From: Corynebacterium sp. 13CS0277
GTDB lineage: Bacteria; Actinomycetota; Actinomycetes; Mycobacteriales; Mycobacteriaceae
Reading direction: 5' to 3'
Assembly (NCBI RefSeq): GCF_002994655.1
Contig: NZ_PPDL01000013.1
Coordinates: 1-64,000, forward strand
DNA length: 64,000 nucleotides
Part shown: positions 53,150 to 62,224 of the stretch, one piece after another
Position numbering within the stretch: the first letter of the stretch is position 1
Layout: each line of letters opens with the position of its first letter
Position numbers and translations under genes: made by a program
Notes under the pieces: generated by a model
What the model saw: the letters and a program-made list of their open reading frames with translations, nothing else
What the model was told of the DNA's origin: nothing
The model's database searches: none

Positions 53150-53719
53150 ATGTCCTGCAAGACCCGCCTGGTCGCCCTGGCAACCGGCCTCGCCGTCGCC
53201 GCCACCGCCGTCGTCCCCGCTGAGGCCGCCGAGGCCCAGCAGTCCGGCTCGCTCACCGTCACGAACCAGACCTCCACCGATAAGGAAGGCTCCTCCGAGG
53301 GCTCCAGCGACAACGAGGCGCTCATCATCGGCGGCGTCGTCACCGTGGCCGCCCTGGGTGCCGCGGGCGTGGCCGCCCACAACTTCCTGCAGGATGTGGC
53401 CGCCGGCCGCGTGCCGAACCCGCTGCCCGGCATCATCCCCGGCCCGGCTCCTGCACCGGCACCGGCTCCCGCTCCGGCACCGGCTCCGGCACCGGCACCT
53501 GCGCCTGCTCCGGCACCTGCGCCTGCTCCGGCGGCAGCCCCCGCCCCGGCTCCGGCCCCGCGTGCGGCTGCCGCGCCGGCCCGCCGCGTGCCCCCGGCAG
53601 GTGCGTCCTACCGCTCGTGCGCTGCGATGCGTGCCGACGGCTACGGCCCCGTCTACCGCGGCGAGCCCGGCTACAGCGCCCGCCTCGACCGCGACAAGGA
53701 CGGCGTGGCCTGCGAATAA
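53150..53719 (+). CDS. Secreted Excalibur-domain protein with Pro-Ala repeat
   Basis: Predicted 189 residues. Signal peptide SCKTRLVALATGLAVAATAV with cleavage near AEA. A Ser/Glu-rich stretch is followed by a hydrophobic segment (EALIIGGVVTVAALGAAGVAA). A run of Pro-Ala dipeptides (about residues 98-140) forms a likely rigid stalk. The C-terminal Excalibur domain starts at YRSCAAMRADGYG and ends with DRDKDGVACE. ATG 53150 is chosen because AAGGA ends eight bases before it; ATG 53141 directly abuts that site. Confidence 0.78.
   Translation: MSCKTRLVALATGLAVAATAVVPAEAAEAQQSGSLTVTNQTSTDKEGSSEGSSDNEALIIGGVVTVAALGAAGVAAHNFLQDVAAGRVPNPLPGIIPGPAPAPAPAPAPAPAPAPAPAPAPAPAPAPAAAPAPAPAPRAAAAPARRVPPAGASYRSCAAMRADGYGPVYRGEPGYSARLDRDKDGVACE
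53442..53568 (+). repeat. Pro-Ala coding repeat
   Basis: Degenerate CCGGCN-type hexamers encode alternating Pro and Ala, including two exact tandem copies of an 18-base unit (53492-53509 and 53510-53527). Such tracts tend to vary in length between strains. Confidence 0.75.
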
Positions 53720-53732
53720 GCCCACATACGCT

Positions 53733-53772
53733 CACACCCCACAGCGCCTGGCGCTGTGGGGTGTGTGTTTGT
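53733..53772. terminator. Bidirectional terminator between surface-protein genes
   Basis: A perfect 15-bp stem (53733-53747 with 53751-53765) with a CTG loop is followed by TGTTTGTG. It separates convergent genes. Confidence 0.85.
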
Positions 53773-53778
53773 GCGGTG

Positions 53779-54663
53779 TTAGAAGCGGGGCATGAGGCCC
53801 AGCCAGGACAGGACCGCCACGATGAGGGTGACGACGACCATGACGGCCTGCATGGACTTCATCCCCTTGTAGGAAGACAGGTCCACCCCCTGGGTGTCGG
53901 TGTGCTGGGTGGTGGAGTTCGCCGCGTCGGTGGTGTCCTTCGCGGGCGTGGTGGTGTCCGGCTTCGCCGGGGTGACCTGCGTCGTGGTGGTGCGGCAGGC
54001 GGGCAGGGCGGCGGCGAATGCGCCCGGGCCTGCGGCCTTGGCGTAGGCGGCACCCGTCGTCGCGACCGCGACGTCGGCGCCGGCGAAGGCGGGCGCGAAC
54101 AGGGCGGAGTGCTTCGGTGCGAAAGTGCCGAAGGGGGTGGCGGCCGCGGCGGCGGCCTCCGGCTGGAGGCCGGCCAGGCGGGCCACCTCAGCGTCGGTGT
54201 CCTCCTTCGGGTTGGCCAGGTAGCCGTGGAAGGTGGACTGCAGGGAGTCGAGCACCTGCTTCGCCAGGGCTTCGCCGGTGGCGAGCACGTTGGCGATCTC
54301 GTCCTCGGTCGCGCCCTGCGCGGCCAGGCCCGTGCGCAGCTGGGTGGCCAGTGCCTCCACGCGGGTCTTCTCTGCGGCGCTGAGGTCCTTGCTGTAGGTG
54401 GCGCGCCGGTGCAGCGGGAAGTACTCGGCGTAGGCCGTGCCCAGGTCGCCCGTCAGGGTGGCGGTGATGGCGTTCTCCGACTGGGTGCGCAGCGCGACGT
54501 AGAGGTCCTGGTAGGCCTTCGTGGCCGCCGCATCCGGGGTGAATTCGCAGGTCTTGGCGGTGGTGGGGGCGGTGGTGTAGCCGGCGTGGGCCGGGGCAGC
54601 GCCGGTAGCGATGAGCCCGGCCGCCAGGGTGGCGGCGCCGAGGGCGCGGAGGGAGCGGTGCAT
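53779..54663 (-). CDS. Exported alpha-helical surface protein with C-terminal membrane anchor
   Basis: Predicted 294 residues. Signal peptide HRSLRALGAATLAAGLIATG with cleavage near AHA. The mature part is Ala-rich and helical with cysteines in KTCEFTPD and ALPACRTTT. A Thr-rich linker (about 230-262) precedes a C-terminal transmembrane helix (AVMVVVTLIVAVLSWLGLM) and a short basic tail. The layout resembles wall-spanning anchored proteins, though no LPxTG is present. Family not recognised. Confidence 0.65.
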   Translation of the reverse strand: MHRSLRALGAATLAAGLIATGAAPAHAGYTTAPTTAKTCEFTPDAAATKAYQDLYVALRTQSENAITATLTGDLGTAYAEYFPLHRRATYSKDLSAAEKTRVEALATQLRTGLAAQGATEDEIANVLATGEALAKQVLDSLQSTFHGYLANPKEDTDAEVARLAGLQPEAAAAAATPFGTFAPKHSALFAPAFAGADVAVATTGAAYAKAAGPGAFAAALPACRTTTTQVTPAKPDTTTPAKDTTDAANSTTQHTDTQGVDLSSYKGMKSMQAVMVVVTLIVAVLSWLGLMPRF

Positions 54664-54691
54664 GAGAGTCTCCTCGAATTTCAGTGTTTTC

Positions 54692-55267
54692 TCAGGCTGG
54701 GTGTGTGTTCAGCATAGCCGCCCACGCCGCCCACGCCTGGTCGATGGTGCGGTGGGCGTCTGCGGGCGCGGTGGAGGGGAGTTTGCCCTCGAGGGTGAGG
54801 GTGGTGATCCCGTGGGCAAAGGACCAGATGGCCGACATGGCGGCGGGCGCGTCTGCGGGCGCGATGCCGGCGGCGGCGACCAGGTCCAGGCAGGTGGTGG
54901 TGATGCTGTCGACGGCGGCGACGCGGTCCGGGGAGGTGGGGTCGCAGTCGGTGGTGAACATCAGGTGGAAGGTCGCCGGGTGCGCGAGCGCGAAGTCGAG
55001 GTAGGTGTGCGCGACGCGCACGAGGTCGCCGGGGGTGTGGATGTCGAGGTCGGCGAGCTGGCCGTCGAGTGCGGCGAAGCCCTGGGCGGCGAGCGCCGAT
55101 TCGAGGGCGTGTTTGTCGCGGAAGTGCCGGTAGGTGGCGGCGGGGGAGACGCCGGCGGCAGCGGCGAGTTTGCGCAGCGAGAGAGGCTCGCCGGCGGCGA
55201 GGGCCTCGGCCGCGAGGGTGAGGAGGGTTTGTTTGAGGTCGCCGTGATGATACGCCAATGTTGACAC
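54692..55267 (-). CDS. TetR-family regulator divergent from the ene-reductase fusion
   Basis: Predicted 191 residues. HTH at about 8-50: HGDLKQTLLTLAAEALAAGE then SLRKLAAAAGVSPAATYRHF. The C-terminal domain belongs to the WHG/TetR_C type (HPATFHLMF). GTG 55267. It is divergent from the fused ene-reductase gene, with a 17-bp inverted repeat in the 65-bp gap, so autorepression and control of the fusion are likely. This is analogous in layout to nemR-nemA. Confidence 0.85.
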   Translation of the reverse strand: MSTLAYHHGDLKQTLLTLAAEALAAGEPLSLRKLAAAAGVSPAATYRHFRDKHALESALAAQGFAALDGQLADLDIHTPGDLVRVAHTYLDFALAHPATFHLMFTTDCDPTSPDRVAAVDSITTTCLDLVAAAGIAPADAPAAMSAIWSFAHGITTLTLEGKLPSTAPADAHRTIDQAWAAWAAMLNTHPA

Positions 55268-55294
55268 CGTTCACTTTTCTCGTCTAGGGTGCGA

Positions 55295-55311
55295 TGTAAA
55301 CAACGTTAACA
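55295..55311. promoter_or_regulatory. Putative operator of the adjacent TetR regulator
   Basis: TGTAAACAACGTTAACA forms arms TGTnAAC and GTTnACA around a three-base centre. It lies midway between the two divergent start codons, 22 bp before ATG 55333. Confidence 0.6.
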
Positions 55312-55332
55312 TCTTTGTTGGAGGTTTCCCCC

Positions 55333-57288
55333 ATGTCCCTGTTCACCCCACTCGCCCTCCCCCGCGGCGTCGAACTGCCCAACCGCATCGTCAAAGCCGC
55401 CATGGAAGAATCCCTCGGCACCGACGAGCACGTCCCCGGCGAGGACGTCTTCCGCCTCTACGACACCTGGGCCGCCGGCGGCGCCGGCACCCTCATCACC
55501 GGCAACGTCATGGTCCACGACGCCGCCCTCACCGGGCCCCGCGCCATGGTCCTCGACGCCGCGCAACCCCTCGGCCCTTACGCCCGCTGGGCGGAGACCG
55601 CCCACCGGCACGGGGCGCGCATCATCATGCAGCTCAACCACCCGGGCCGGCAGATCCCCCAAGGCCAACCCGGCGTCGTGTGGGGCCCGTCGGACCTGCG
55701 CGTCGACATCGGCAGCAGCCGCGTCACCTTCGCCCAGCCCGTCACCATGACTCCTGCCCAGATCGACGCCACCATCGACCGCTTCGTCACCTCCGCCACC
55801 CTGGCGGCCCGCGCAGGCTTCGACGGCGTGGAAATCCACGCCGCCCACGGCTACCTGCTCAGCCAATTCCTCTCCCCGCGCGTCAACACCCGCACCGACA
55901 GCTACGGCGGCAGCCTCGCCAACCGCGCCCGCCTCCTGCTGGAGATCGTCCGCCGCGTCCGCGCCGCCGTCGCCGACGACTTCATCGTGGCCGTCAAACT
56001 CAACTCCGCCGACTTCCAAAAAGGCGGCTTCGACATTGACGACGCCCGCCAGGTGCTGCACTGGCTGGCGCCCGCCGGCGCGGACTTCGTAGAACTCTCC
56101 GGCGGCTCCTACGAATCGCCCGCCATGACCGGCAACGCCGCCGATGAGAAAACCCAGGCCCGCGAAGCCTACTTCCTCGACATGGCCACCACTCTCGTCG
56201 AGGACTCGCCCCTGCCGCTCATGGTCACCGGCGGCATCAACCGCGAACCGGTGGCCCGCCGCGTCCTCGACAGCGGCGTCGACCTCGTCGGCATCGGCAC
56301 CGCCCTGTCCGCCGCCCCCGACCTGCCCGCCCGCTGGCGCGCAGGCGACGTCGACGCCACCCCGGACATCCCCACCACCTCCATCACCAACAAGGCGATC
56401 GCCTCCGCCGCCTCCATGGCGTGGGTGCGCCGCAACATGCGCCGCCTCGGGCGCGGCAAAGCCCCGCAGACCCACCTCGACCCGCGGGCCGCCCTCGCCG
56501 CCGACGTCCTCAGCACCCGCGGCGCGAACGCCACCTACGAACGCTGGCTCGCCGACCGCCACCAGACGGGCAACACCACCGTCCTCTTCGTCGTCACCGC
56601 CGCCACCCAGTGGACACTCGCCGACGGCACCGAGCACCCCACCGGCTACTGGGCCGAAGAACTCGCCGTCCCCCACGAGCTGTTCCGCCGCGCCGGCTGG
56701 ACCATCCGCATCGCCACCCCCGGCGGCGTCGCCCCCACTCTCGACCGGCTCAGCCTCGGCATCTCCGGCGGGCTGCCCGCCACCCGCCGCCACGCCGAGG
56801 CCTACCTCGACAGCATCGCCTCCGAACTCGCCCACCCGGAAGTCCTCGAAGACCTCAGCGCAGACGACATCGCCGCAGTCGACCTGGTCTTCTACCCCGG
56901 CGGCCACGGCCCCATGGAAGACCTCGCCGTGAACGCCGCCTCCGGGCGGCTGCTCGCCCAGCGCGTCGCCGCCGAACAACCCGTTGCCCTGCTGTGCCAC
57001 GCCCCCGCCGCGATCCTCGCCGCCGTCGACGACGACGGCCGCAACGTCTTCGCCGGCCGCCGCATGACCGGACTGTCCAACCGCGAAGAACGCATCAACC
57101 CCTTCGCCTGGAAAGCCACCTGGCTCCTCGAAGACGCCATGAAAGACGCCGGCGTCGACTACTCCAAGGGCCTGCCCGGCCGCCCCCACATCGTCGTCGA
57201 TGGCGCCATCTACAGCGGCGAAAACCCCCAATCCAGCCGGGCACTCGCCACCCGCCTCATCGCGGACCTGGGGCACTCGCCGGCATAG
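55333..57288 (+). CDS. Ene-reductase (Old Yellow Enzyme type) fused to an Hsp31/DJ-1-like domain
   Basis: Predicted 651 residues. Residues 1 to about 375 are an NADH:flavin oxidoreductase with FMN barrel marks: PNRIVKAAMEE, IIMQLNHPGRQ, the active-site HAAHGYLLSQFLSPRVN (His169, His172), TDSYGGSLANRARLLLEI and VTGGIN. Residues about 415-651 are a DJ-1/PfpI domain of the Hsp31/glyoxalase III kind: YWAEEL (Glu442/443), VFYPGGHGPMEDL, and the nucleophile elbow VALLCHAPAAIL (Cys555-His556). GGAGG is eight bases before ATG 55333. The two halves are normally separate proteins. Detoxification of reactive electrophiles is inferred. Confidence 0.88.
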   Translation: MSLFTPLALPRGVELPNRIVKAAMEESLGTDEHVPGEDVFRLYDTWAAGGAGTLITGNVMVHDAALTGPRAMVLDAAQPLGPYARWAETAHRHGARIIMQLNHPGRQIPQGQPGVVWGPSDLRVDIGSSRVTFAQPVTMTPAQIDATIDRFVTSATLAARAGFDGVEIHAAHGYLLSQFLSPRVNTRTDSYGGSLANRARLLLEIVRRVRAAVADDFIVAVKLNSADFQKGGFDIDDARQVLHWLAPAGADFVELSGGSYESPAMTGNAADEKTQAREAYFLDMATTLVEDSPLPLMVTGGINREPVARRVLDSGVDLVGIGTALSAAPDLPARWRAGDVDATPDIPTTSITNKAIASAASMAWVRRNMRRLGRGKAPQTHLDPRAALAADVLSTRGANATYERWLADRHQTGNTTVLFVVTAATQWTLADGTEHPTGYWAEELAVPHELFRRAGWTIRIATPGGVAPTLDRLSLGISGGLPATRRHAEAYLDSIASELAHPEVLEDLSADDIAAVDLVFYPGGHGPMEDLAVNAASGRLLAQRVAAEQPVALLCHAPAAILAAVDDDGRNVFAGRRMTGLSNREERINPFAWKATWLLEDAMKDAGVDYSKGLPGRPHIVVDGAIYSGENPQSSRALATRLIADLGHSPA

Positions 57289-57430
57289 CCTCCAACAACA
57301 CCGTCGCCGCATGCCATCACCCGACGCTCATGCGATCTACGGCACGAGTGCAGTGGTGTTGCAGCAGCACACGCCCGCGCCCAGCTACCCCCACGGGTGT
57401 ACTGGTTCGGGCACTGGCCAGGCTGCTGGC

Positions 57431-57509
57431 TATGCTTTGGGCGTGCACGTAGCCGCGTCCGATTGTCCTGCTGGTTTCGTGCCGGCACCGGGGGCAAGAG
57501 TGCCGGCAC
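57431..57509 (+). promoter_or_regulatory. purSQL promoter and leader repeat
   Basis: TATGCT (57431-57436) is a plausible -10 box. Downstream, the 10-bp palindrome GTGCCGGCAC occurs at 57479-57488 and again at 57500-57509, exactly 21 bp apart. The copies could pair with each other as an RNA hairpin (10-bp stem, 11-base loop) or be two operator half-units on one face of the helix. Confidence 0.5.
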
Positions 57510-57559
57510 TGTAAGACACACCGCCGAAGACTTCACATTCTTTTCACGAGGGAGACACC

Positions 57560-57799
57560 GTGGCGCGAGTAGTCGTCAATGTCATGCCAAAGCAAGAGAT
57601 TCTGGACCCGCAGGGCCAGGCCGTTCACCGCGCACTGGGGCGCATCGGGGTTACCGGTGTCGCGGACGTGCGCCAGGGGAAGCGTTTCGTGATCGACACG
57701 GACGTCGACCTGGCACCGGAGCAACTGGAAGAGATCGCGTCGAAGCTGCTGGCGAACACCGTCATCGAGGACTTCGAGATCGTCGTTGAGGAGGCCTAG
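57560..57799 (+). CDS. purS: Phosphoribosylformylglycinamidine synthase, PurS subunit
   Basis: Predicted 79 residues, the usual PurS size. It bridges PurQ and PurL and helps channel ammonia in step four of purine synthesis. Signature: RVVVNVMPKQEILDPQGQAV, VRQGKRFVIDTD, and KLLANTVIEDFEIVVEEA. GTG 57560 follows GAGGGAGA. The purQ ATG comes immediately after its stop. Confidence 0.95.
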   Translation: MARVVVNVMPKQEILDPQGQAVHRALGRIGVTGVADVRQGKRFVIDTDVDLAPEQLEEIASKLLANTVIEDFEIVVEEA

Positions 57800-58474
57800 A
57801 TGGCGATCGGTGTGATCACCTTCCCGGGCACCCTGGACGATGTGGATGCGGCCCGCGCCGCCCGCATCGCCGGCCACGACGTCGTTGACCTGTGGCACGC
57901 GGACCCGGATTTGAAGGGGGTGGACGCGGTGGTGGTGCCCGGCGGGTTCTCCTACGGCGACTACCTGCGCAGCGGCGCGATTTCGGCGCTCGCGCCGGTG
58001 ATGCGGTCGGTGGTGGATGCGGCGGCGAAAGGCATGCCGGTGCTGGGCATCTGCAACGGCTTCCAGATTTTGACGGAGGCTGGCCTGCTGCCGGGCGCGT
58101 TGACCCGCAACGAGGGGCTGCATTTCCACTGCGTGGACACCTACCTTGAGGTGGAGAACAACTCCACGGCGTGGACGAACCAGTTCGATGCTGGCCAGAA
58201 GATCCTCATCCCGGCGAAGCACGGGGAGGGCCGTTTCCAGGCGTCGGCGGAGACGATCAAGGAACTCGAGGGGGAGGGCCGTGTGGTGTTCCGCTACACG
58301 GACAATTTCAATGGGTCCGTCAACGCCATCGCGGGCGTGTGCAGCCCCAATGGGCGGGTGGTGGGGCTGATGCCGCACCCGGAGCACGCCGTGGAGGCGC
58401 TGACGGGTCCGAGTGTTGATGGGCTGGGACTGTTTGAGTCTGTGGCCACCGTTGTAAAGGAGCTGTCCCTGTGA
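57800..58474 (+). CDS. purQ: Phosphoribosylformylglycinamidine synthase, glutaminase subunit
   Basis: Predicted 224 residues, class I glutamine amidotransferase. It releases ammonia from glutamine for FGAM synthesis. Marks: [33 protein letters not shown], the nucleophilic Cys in [19 protein letters not shown], and the catalytic His-Glu in [11 protein letters not shown]. The start abuts the purS stop and its TGA overlaps the GTG of purL. Confidence 0.96.
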   Translation: MAIGVITFPGTLDDVDAARAARIAGHDVVDLWHADPDLKGVDAVVVPGGFSYGDYLRSGAISALAPVMRSVVDAAAKGMPVLGICNGFQILTEAGLLPGALTRNEGLHFHCVDTYLEVENNSTAWTNQFDAGQKILIPAKHGEGRFQASAETIKELEGEGRVVFRYTDNFNGSVNAIAGVCSPNGRVVGLMPHPEHAVEALTGPSVDGLGLFESVATVVKELSL

Positions 58475-60750
58475 GTGTGCACAACGATACGGTGGCCCAC
58501 GCCCAGGCTACCCCGGACCTGGAGCAGCCGTACGCGTCCCTCGGTTTGAAGGATGACGAGTACGCCCGCATCAAGGAAATCCTGGGCCGCCGCCCCACCG
58601 ACGCCGAGCTGGCGATGTACTCGGTGATGTGGTCGGAGCACTGCTCCTACAAGTCCTCCAAGACGCACCTGCGCTACTTCGGCGCCACCACCACCCCGGA
58701 GATGGCGTCGAAGATCCTCGCCGGCATCGGTGAGAACGCCGGCGTGGTGGACGTGGGCAACGGCCACGCGGTGACCTTCCGCGTGGAGAGCCACAACCAC
58801 CCCTCCTACGTGGAACCGCACCAGGGTGCGGCGACCGGTGTCGGTGGCATTGTGCGCGACATCATGGCGATGGGTGCCCGCCCGATCGCGGTGATGGACC
58901 AGCTGCGTTTCGGCCCCGCCGACGCCCCCGACACCCAGCGCGTCTTGCCGGGTGTGGTCGACGGCATCGGTGGCTACGGTAACTGCCTCGGCTTGCCGAA
59001 CATTGGCGGCGAGACCGTCTTCGACGAGTCCTACGCCGGCAACCCCCTGGTGAACGCGCTGTGTGTCGGCACCCTCAAGGTGGAGGACCTGAAGCTGGCG
59101 TTCGCCTCCGGGCGGGGCAACAAGGTCATGCTGTTCGGTTCCCGCACCGGCCTCGACGGCATCGGCGGTGTGAGCGTGCTCGCCTCCGACACGTTCGAGG
59201 AAGGCGCGGAACGGAAGCTGCCGGCCGTGCAGGTCGGCGACCCCTTCGCCGAGAAGGTCCTCATCGAATGCTGCCTCGACCTCTACGCCGCCGGCGTCGT
59301 CGTCGGCATCCAGGACCTGGGCGGCGCCGGCCTGTCGTGCGCCACCAGTGAGCTCGCCGCCTCCGGTGACGGTGGCATGAGCGTCAACCTGGACGCGGTG
59401 CCGCTGCGCGCCGACAACATGACCGCCGCCGAAATCCTCTCCTCCGAATCCCAGGAACGCATGTGCGCGGTCGTGGAACCCCACAACGTGGCGAAATTCC
59501 AAGAGATCTGCGCCCACTGGGATGTGCCCTGCGCAGAAATCGGCGAAGTCACCGACGGCAAGCACCTCGTCATCACCCACCACGGTGAGGTCGTCGTCGA
59601 CGCCCCGGCGCACACCATCGCCAACGAAGGCCCCGAATACGACCGGCCCTACGCCCGCCCCGCCTGGCAGGACGAGGTGCAGCAGTACACCCCCGTCGAC
59701 CGCCCCGCCGACCTGCGGCAGGCCGTGCTCGACATGGTGTCCTCCCCGGCGCTGTGCTCCCGGGCGTTCATCACCGAACAGTACGACCGCTACGTGCGCG
59801 GCAACACCGTGCAGGCGAAGGACGCGGACGCCGGTGTGCTGCGCATCGACGAGGAAACCGGCCGCGGCGTCGCCGTCAGCGCCGACTGCTCGGGCCGCTA
59901 CACCTACCTCGACCCCAACATGGGTGCCCGTCTCGCTCTCGCCGAGGCGTACCGCAACGTCGCCGCCACCGGCGCGAAACCCATCGCGGTCACCAACTGC
60001 CTCAACTTCGGCTCCCCCGAAAACCCGGACGTGATGTGGCAGTTCAAGGAAGCCGTCCACGGCCTGGCCGACGGCTGCCACGAGCTCGGCATCCCCGTCT
60101 CGGGCGGCAACGTCAGCTTCTACAATCAGACCGGTGACGTGCCGATCCTGCCGACCCCCGTCGTCGGCGTCCTCGGCGTCATCGACGACGTCCACCACGC
60201 CATCGGCACCCGCGTCGCCGCCGGCCAGGACCTCATCCTCCTCGGCACGACCCGTGAGGAGTTCGGCGGCTCCATCTGGCAGCAGCTCTCCGGCGGCGGG
60301 CTCAACGGCCTGCCCCCGCAGGTCGACCTCGCCGACGAAGAACGCCTCGCCGCACTGCTCCACGCCCAGGCCGTCGACGGCGGCATCTTCGCCGCCGCCC
60401 ACGACCTCTCCGAGGGCGGCCTCGCGCAGACCCTCGTCGAACTGGCCGTGTGCAACGGCGTCGGCCTTGACGTCGACGTCACCGCCGCGCACAGCGACCC
60501 TTTCGTCGCCCTGTTCAGCGAATCCGCCTCCCGCATCGTCGTCGCCGTCGACCCGGCGCACACGGCTGTGCTCAAGGAACTCGCCGACGCCGCCGGCATC
60601 CCTGCCGTCCGCCTCGGCCAGACCACCGCCACCGACACCGTCAACCTCGGGCCCGTGACCCTCGGCCTTGAGGAACTCGACACCGCGTGGCGCGGCACCC
60701 TGCCGAAGCTTTTCGGCCACGCCGTCGGCGCGAACTCCGTCGTCGAATAA
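58471..60750 (+). CDS. purL: Phosphoribosylformylglycinamidine synthase, PurL synthetase subunit
   Basis: Predicted 759 residues, the small-PurL type used with PurS and PurQ. ATP-dependent amidation of FGAR to FGAM. Marks: [94 protein letters not shown] and [13 protein letters not shown] 58471 overlaps purQ. Ten bases after the TAA the second 13E12 cassette begins with a terminator hairpin. Confidence 0.96.
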   Translation: MSVHNDTVAHAQATPDLEQPYASLGLKDDEYARIKEILGRRPTDAELAMYSVMWSEHCSYKSSKTHLRYFGATTTPEMASKILAGIGENAGVVDVGNGHAVTFRVESHNHPSYVEPHQGAATGVGGIVRDIMAMGARPIAVMDQLRFGPADAPDTQRVLPGVVDGIGGYGNCLGLPNIGGETVFDESYAGNPLVNALCVGTLKVEDLKLAFASGRGNKVMLFGSRTGLDGIGGVSVLASDTFEEGAERKLPAVQVGDPFAEKVLIECCLDLYAAGVVVGIQDLGGAGLSCATSELAASGDGGMSVNLDAVPLRADNMTAAEILSSESQERMCAVVEPHNVAKFQEICAHWDVPCAEIGEVTDGKHLVITHHGEVVVDAPAHTIANEGPEYDRPYARPAWQDEVQQYTPVDRPADLRQAVLDMVSSPALCSRAFITEQYDRYVRGNTVQAKDADAGVLRIDEETGRGVAVSADCSGRYTYLDPNMGARLALAEAYRNVAATGAKPIAVTNCLNFGSPENPDVMWQFKEAVHGLADGCHELGIPVSGGNVSFYNQTGDVPILPTPVVGVLGVIDDVHHAIGTRVAAGQDLILLGTTREEFGGSIWQQLSGGGLNGLPPQVDLADEERLAALLHAQAVDGGIFAAAHDLSEGGLAQTLVELAVCNGVGLDVDVTAAHSDPFVALFSESASRIVVAVDPAHTAVLKELADAAGIPAVRLGQTTATDTVNLGPVTLGLEELDTAWRGTLPKLFGHAVGANSVVE

Positions 60751-60760
60751 CCCGGCACAC

Positions 60761-60790
60761 GCCCCCGTCGCAGCGCGCGGCGGGGGCTTT
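60761..60790 (+). terminator. Terminator after purL, within cassette B
   Basis: GCCCCCGTCG (60761-60770) pairs with CGGCGGGGGC (60778-60787), followed by TTTG. It is identical to the hairpin behind paaZ. Confidence 0.7.
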
Positions 60791-60917
60791 GTCGTGCCTG
60801 TGGACCAAGGTTCGCGCCCCCTCTACCCTGGGCAAACAACCCGTGCGGGGCGAGTTATCCACAGGCTTGCGCGCACCCCCTAGATTTCTGCTTGGCCGTG
60901 CTCCTAGGGTGTGCGGC

Positions 60918-62177
60918 ATGGATTGGATCAGCCTCACTCAGGCCATGCCCAGCATGACCTCCGAACAGCGGCGCGCAGCGATGGAACAAGCGCAGCCGCA
61001 GCTTCGCGCTGCCCAACACCTCCTCGCCGAATACGCCTACTACGCCGATAAAGACAACGCCGGCGACGAGGTCGGCTCCCCGCGCACCGAGGACTACCTC
61101 GCAGAGCTCTACGCCGTGCCCACCCGGGAGGCGAAGAAGCTCATCACCCGGGGCGCGTCGATGTACAAGCCGGTGCGCAAAGACCAGCGCGCAGCCCAAG
61201 AAGAATTCCGCGACATGCACCTGAGTGGGCAGCTGAGCGACGCCACAGTGGACGACATCAATGCTGCGGTGGTGAAAGCCAACGAGGGGAAACCCACCCC
61301 GGAGGATCCCGCCGCGCGGTTGGAGTTGGCCCGCCTGGTGGCTGGCCGGCCGATCAAGGACGCCAAGCGCATGTTGAAGGAGCGGCAGGAGCCGGCTTCT
61401 GATCGTCAGCCGGCGAAGCCGGGTGCGGAAAGCCTGCACTGGAGCAGCACCACGGACTCAGATGGTCTGTACACGTTGACGGCGAAGTGCAATCCGACGA
61501 CCAAGGGGCTTCTCGATGGGTTTATCGCCCAGGGGGAGGCCGTGATGAAGGGCGCTTTGCGGCACACCAAGAAATCAAAGAAGAAGAAGGATGATGAGGG
61601 GCCGAACCCGGCGTGGCTGGCGATCGAGGGTTTGAAGCGGGCCATCACTGTGGGTAGTGGGGCGCCCGCCCTGGTGGTTAGTGTCACTGCCCAGGAGTTG
61701 TTGGGCACGCAGGCTGAGTACTTGGGCAGTCATGGTGGCACGTTGAATGGCCACGAGGTGCAGGCACTGATCGATGAGGCGGATTGGTGGTTGTGTATCC
61801 ACGATCCGGTCACCTTCGTCCCCATCGCACTGGGCCGCACCGAAAGACTTGCGTCGGTGGCGCAGCGGATTGCGTTGCATGCGGAGCAGGGGGTGTGCCA
61901 GGCAGACGGTTGTAATCAGGGTAGTGCCCGGTGTCAGGTGCATCATTTGAAGGCCTGGCGGTACGGCGGCAAAACCGACGTCGACAATCTCGCGTTGTTG
62001 TGTGCTAGGCATCATGGGTTGAACCGGGACGCGGGGCCGAATAGGCGGCGGGGCCAGTTCCAGCGGGACGCGGACGGCAAGGTCAGATTCAAGTTCCGTG
62101 GCCGGGCCACGGAGGGCGAGTCCACGATGTCGCGGTTCGCGGCGGGAGAAACACTGCGGCACTTGCGGGGGCCGTAA
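60918..62177 (+). CDS. 13E12 repeat family DUF222/HNH endonuclease protein, copy B
   Basis: Predicted 419 residues, almost identical to the copy at 30583; one extra Lys in the KKSKKKK run accounts for the length difference. The HNH end (CQADGCNQGSARCQVHH, then LLCARHHGLNRDAG) is intact. Differences are mostly synonymous third-base changes plus a few conservative replacements, which suggests selection on the protein or gene conversion between copies. Function unproven. Confidence 0.85.
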   Translation: MDWISLTQAMPSMTSEQRRAAMEQAQPQLRAAQHLLAEYAYYADKDNAGDEVGSPRTEDYLAELYAVPTREAKKLITRGASMYKPVRKDQRAAQEEFRDMHLSGQLSDATVDDINAAVVKANEGKPTPEDPAARLELARLVAGRPIKDAKRMLKERQEPASDRQPAKPGAESLHWSSTTDSDGLYTLTAKCNPTTKGLLDGFIAQGEAVMKGALRHTKKSKKKKDDEGPNPAWLAIEGLKRAITVGSGAPALVVSVTAQELLGTQAEYLGSHGGTLNGHEVQALIDEADWWLCIHDPVTFVPIALGRTERLASVAQRIALHAEQGVCQADGCNQGSARCQVHHLKAWRYGGKTDVDNLALLCARHHGLNRDAGPNRRRGQFQRDADGKVRFKFRGRATEGESTMSRFAAGETLRHLRGP

Positions 62178-62193
62178 GCGGTGGGGCGTGAGC

Positions 62194-62224
62194 AGCCCCC
62201 GGATCCAGGGGTGGTCCGGGGGCT
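62194..62224. terminator. Bidirectional terminator closing cassette B
   Basis: AGCCCCCGGA (62194-62203) pairs perfectly with 62215-62224. Its last two bases belong to the stop codon of the opposing hydrolase gene. Confidence 0.7.

Noticed and set aside
53442-53568. CRISPR-like or minisatellite array
   Set aside because: The repeats are in frame and encode Pro-Ala dipeptides within the Excalibur protein; there are no spacers.
59061-59351. Arg-rich frames inside purL, paaZ and other genes
   Set aside because: They are antisense or shifted shadows of well-conserved genes, typical of high-GC coding DNA.
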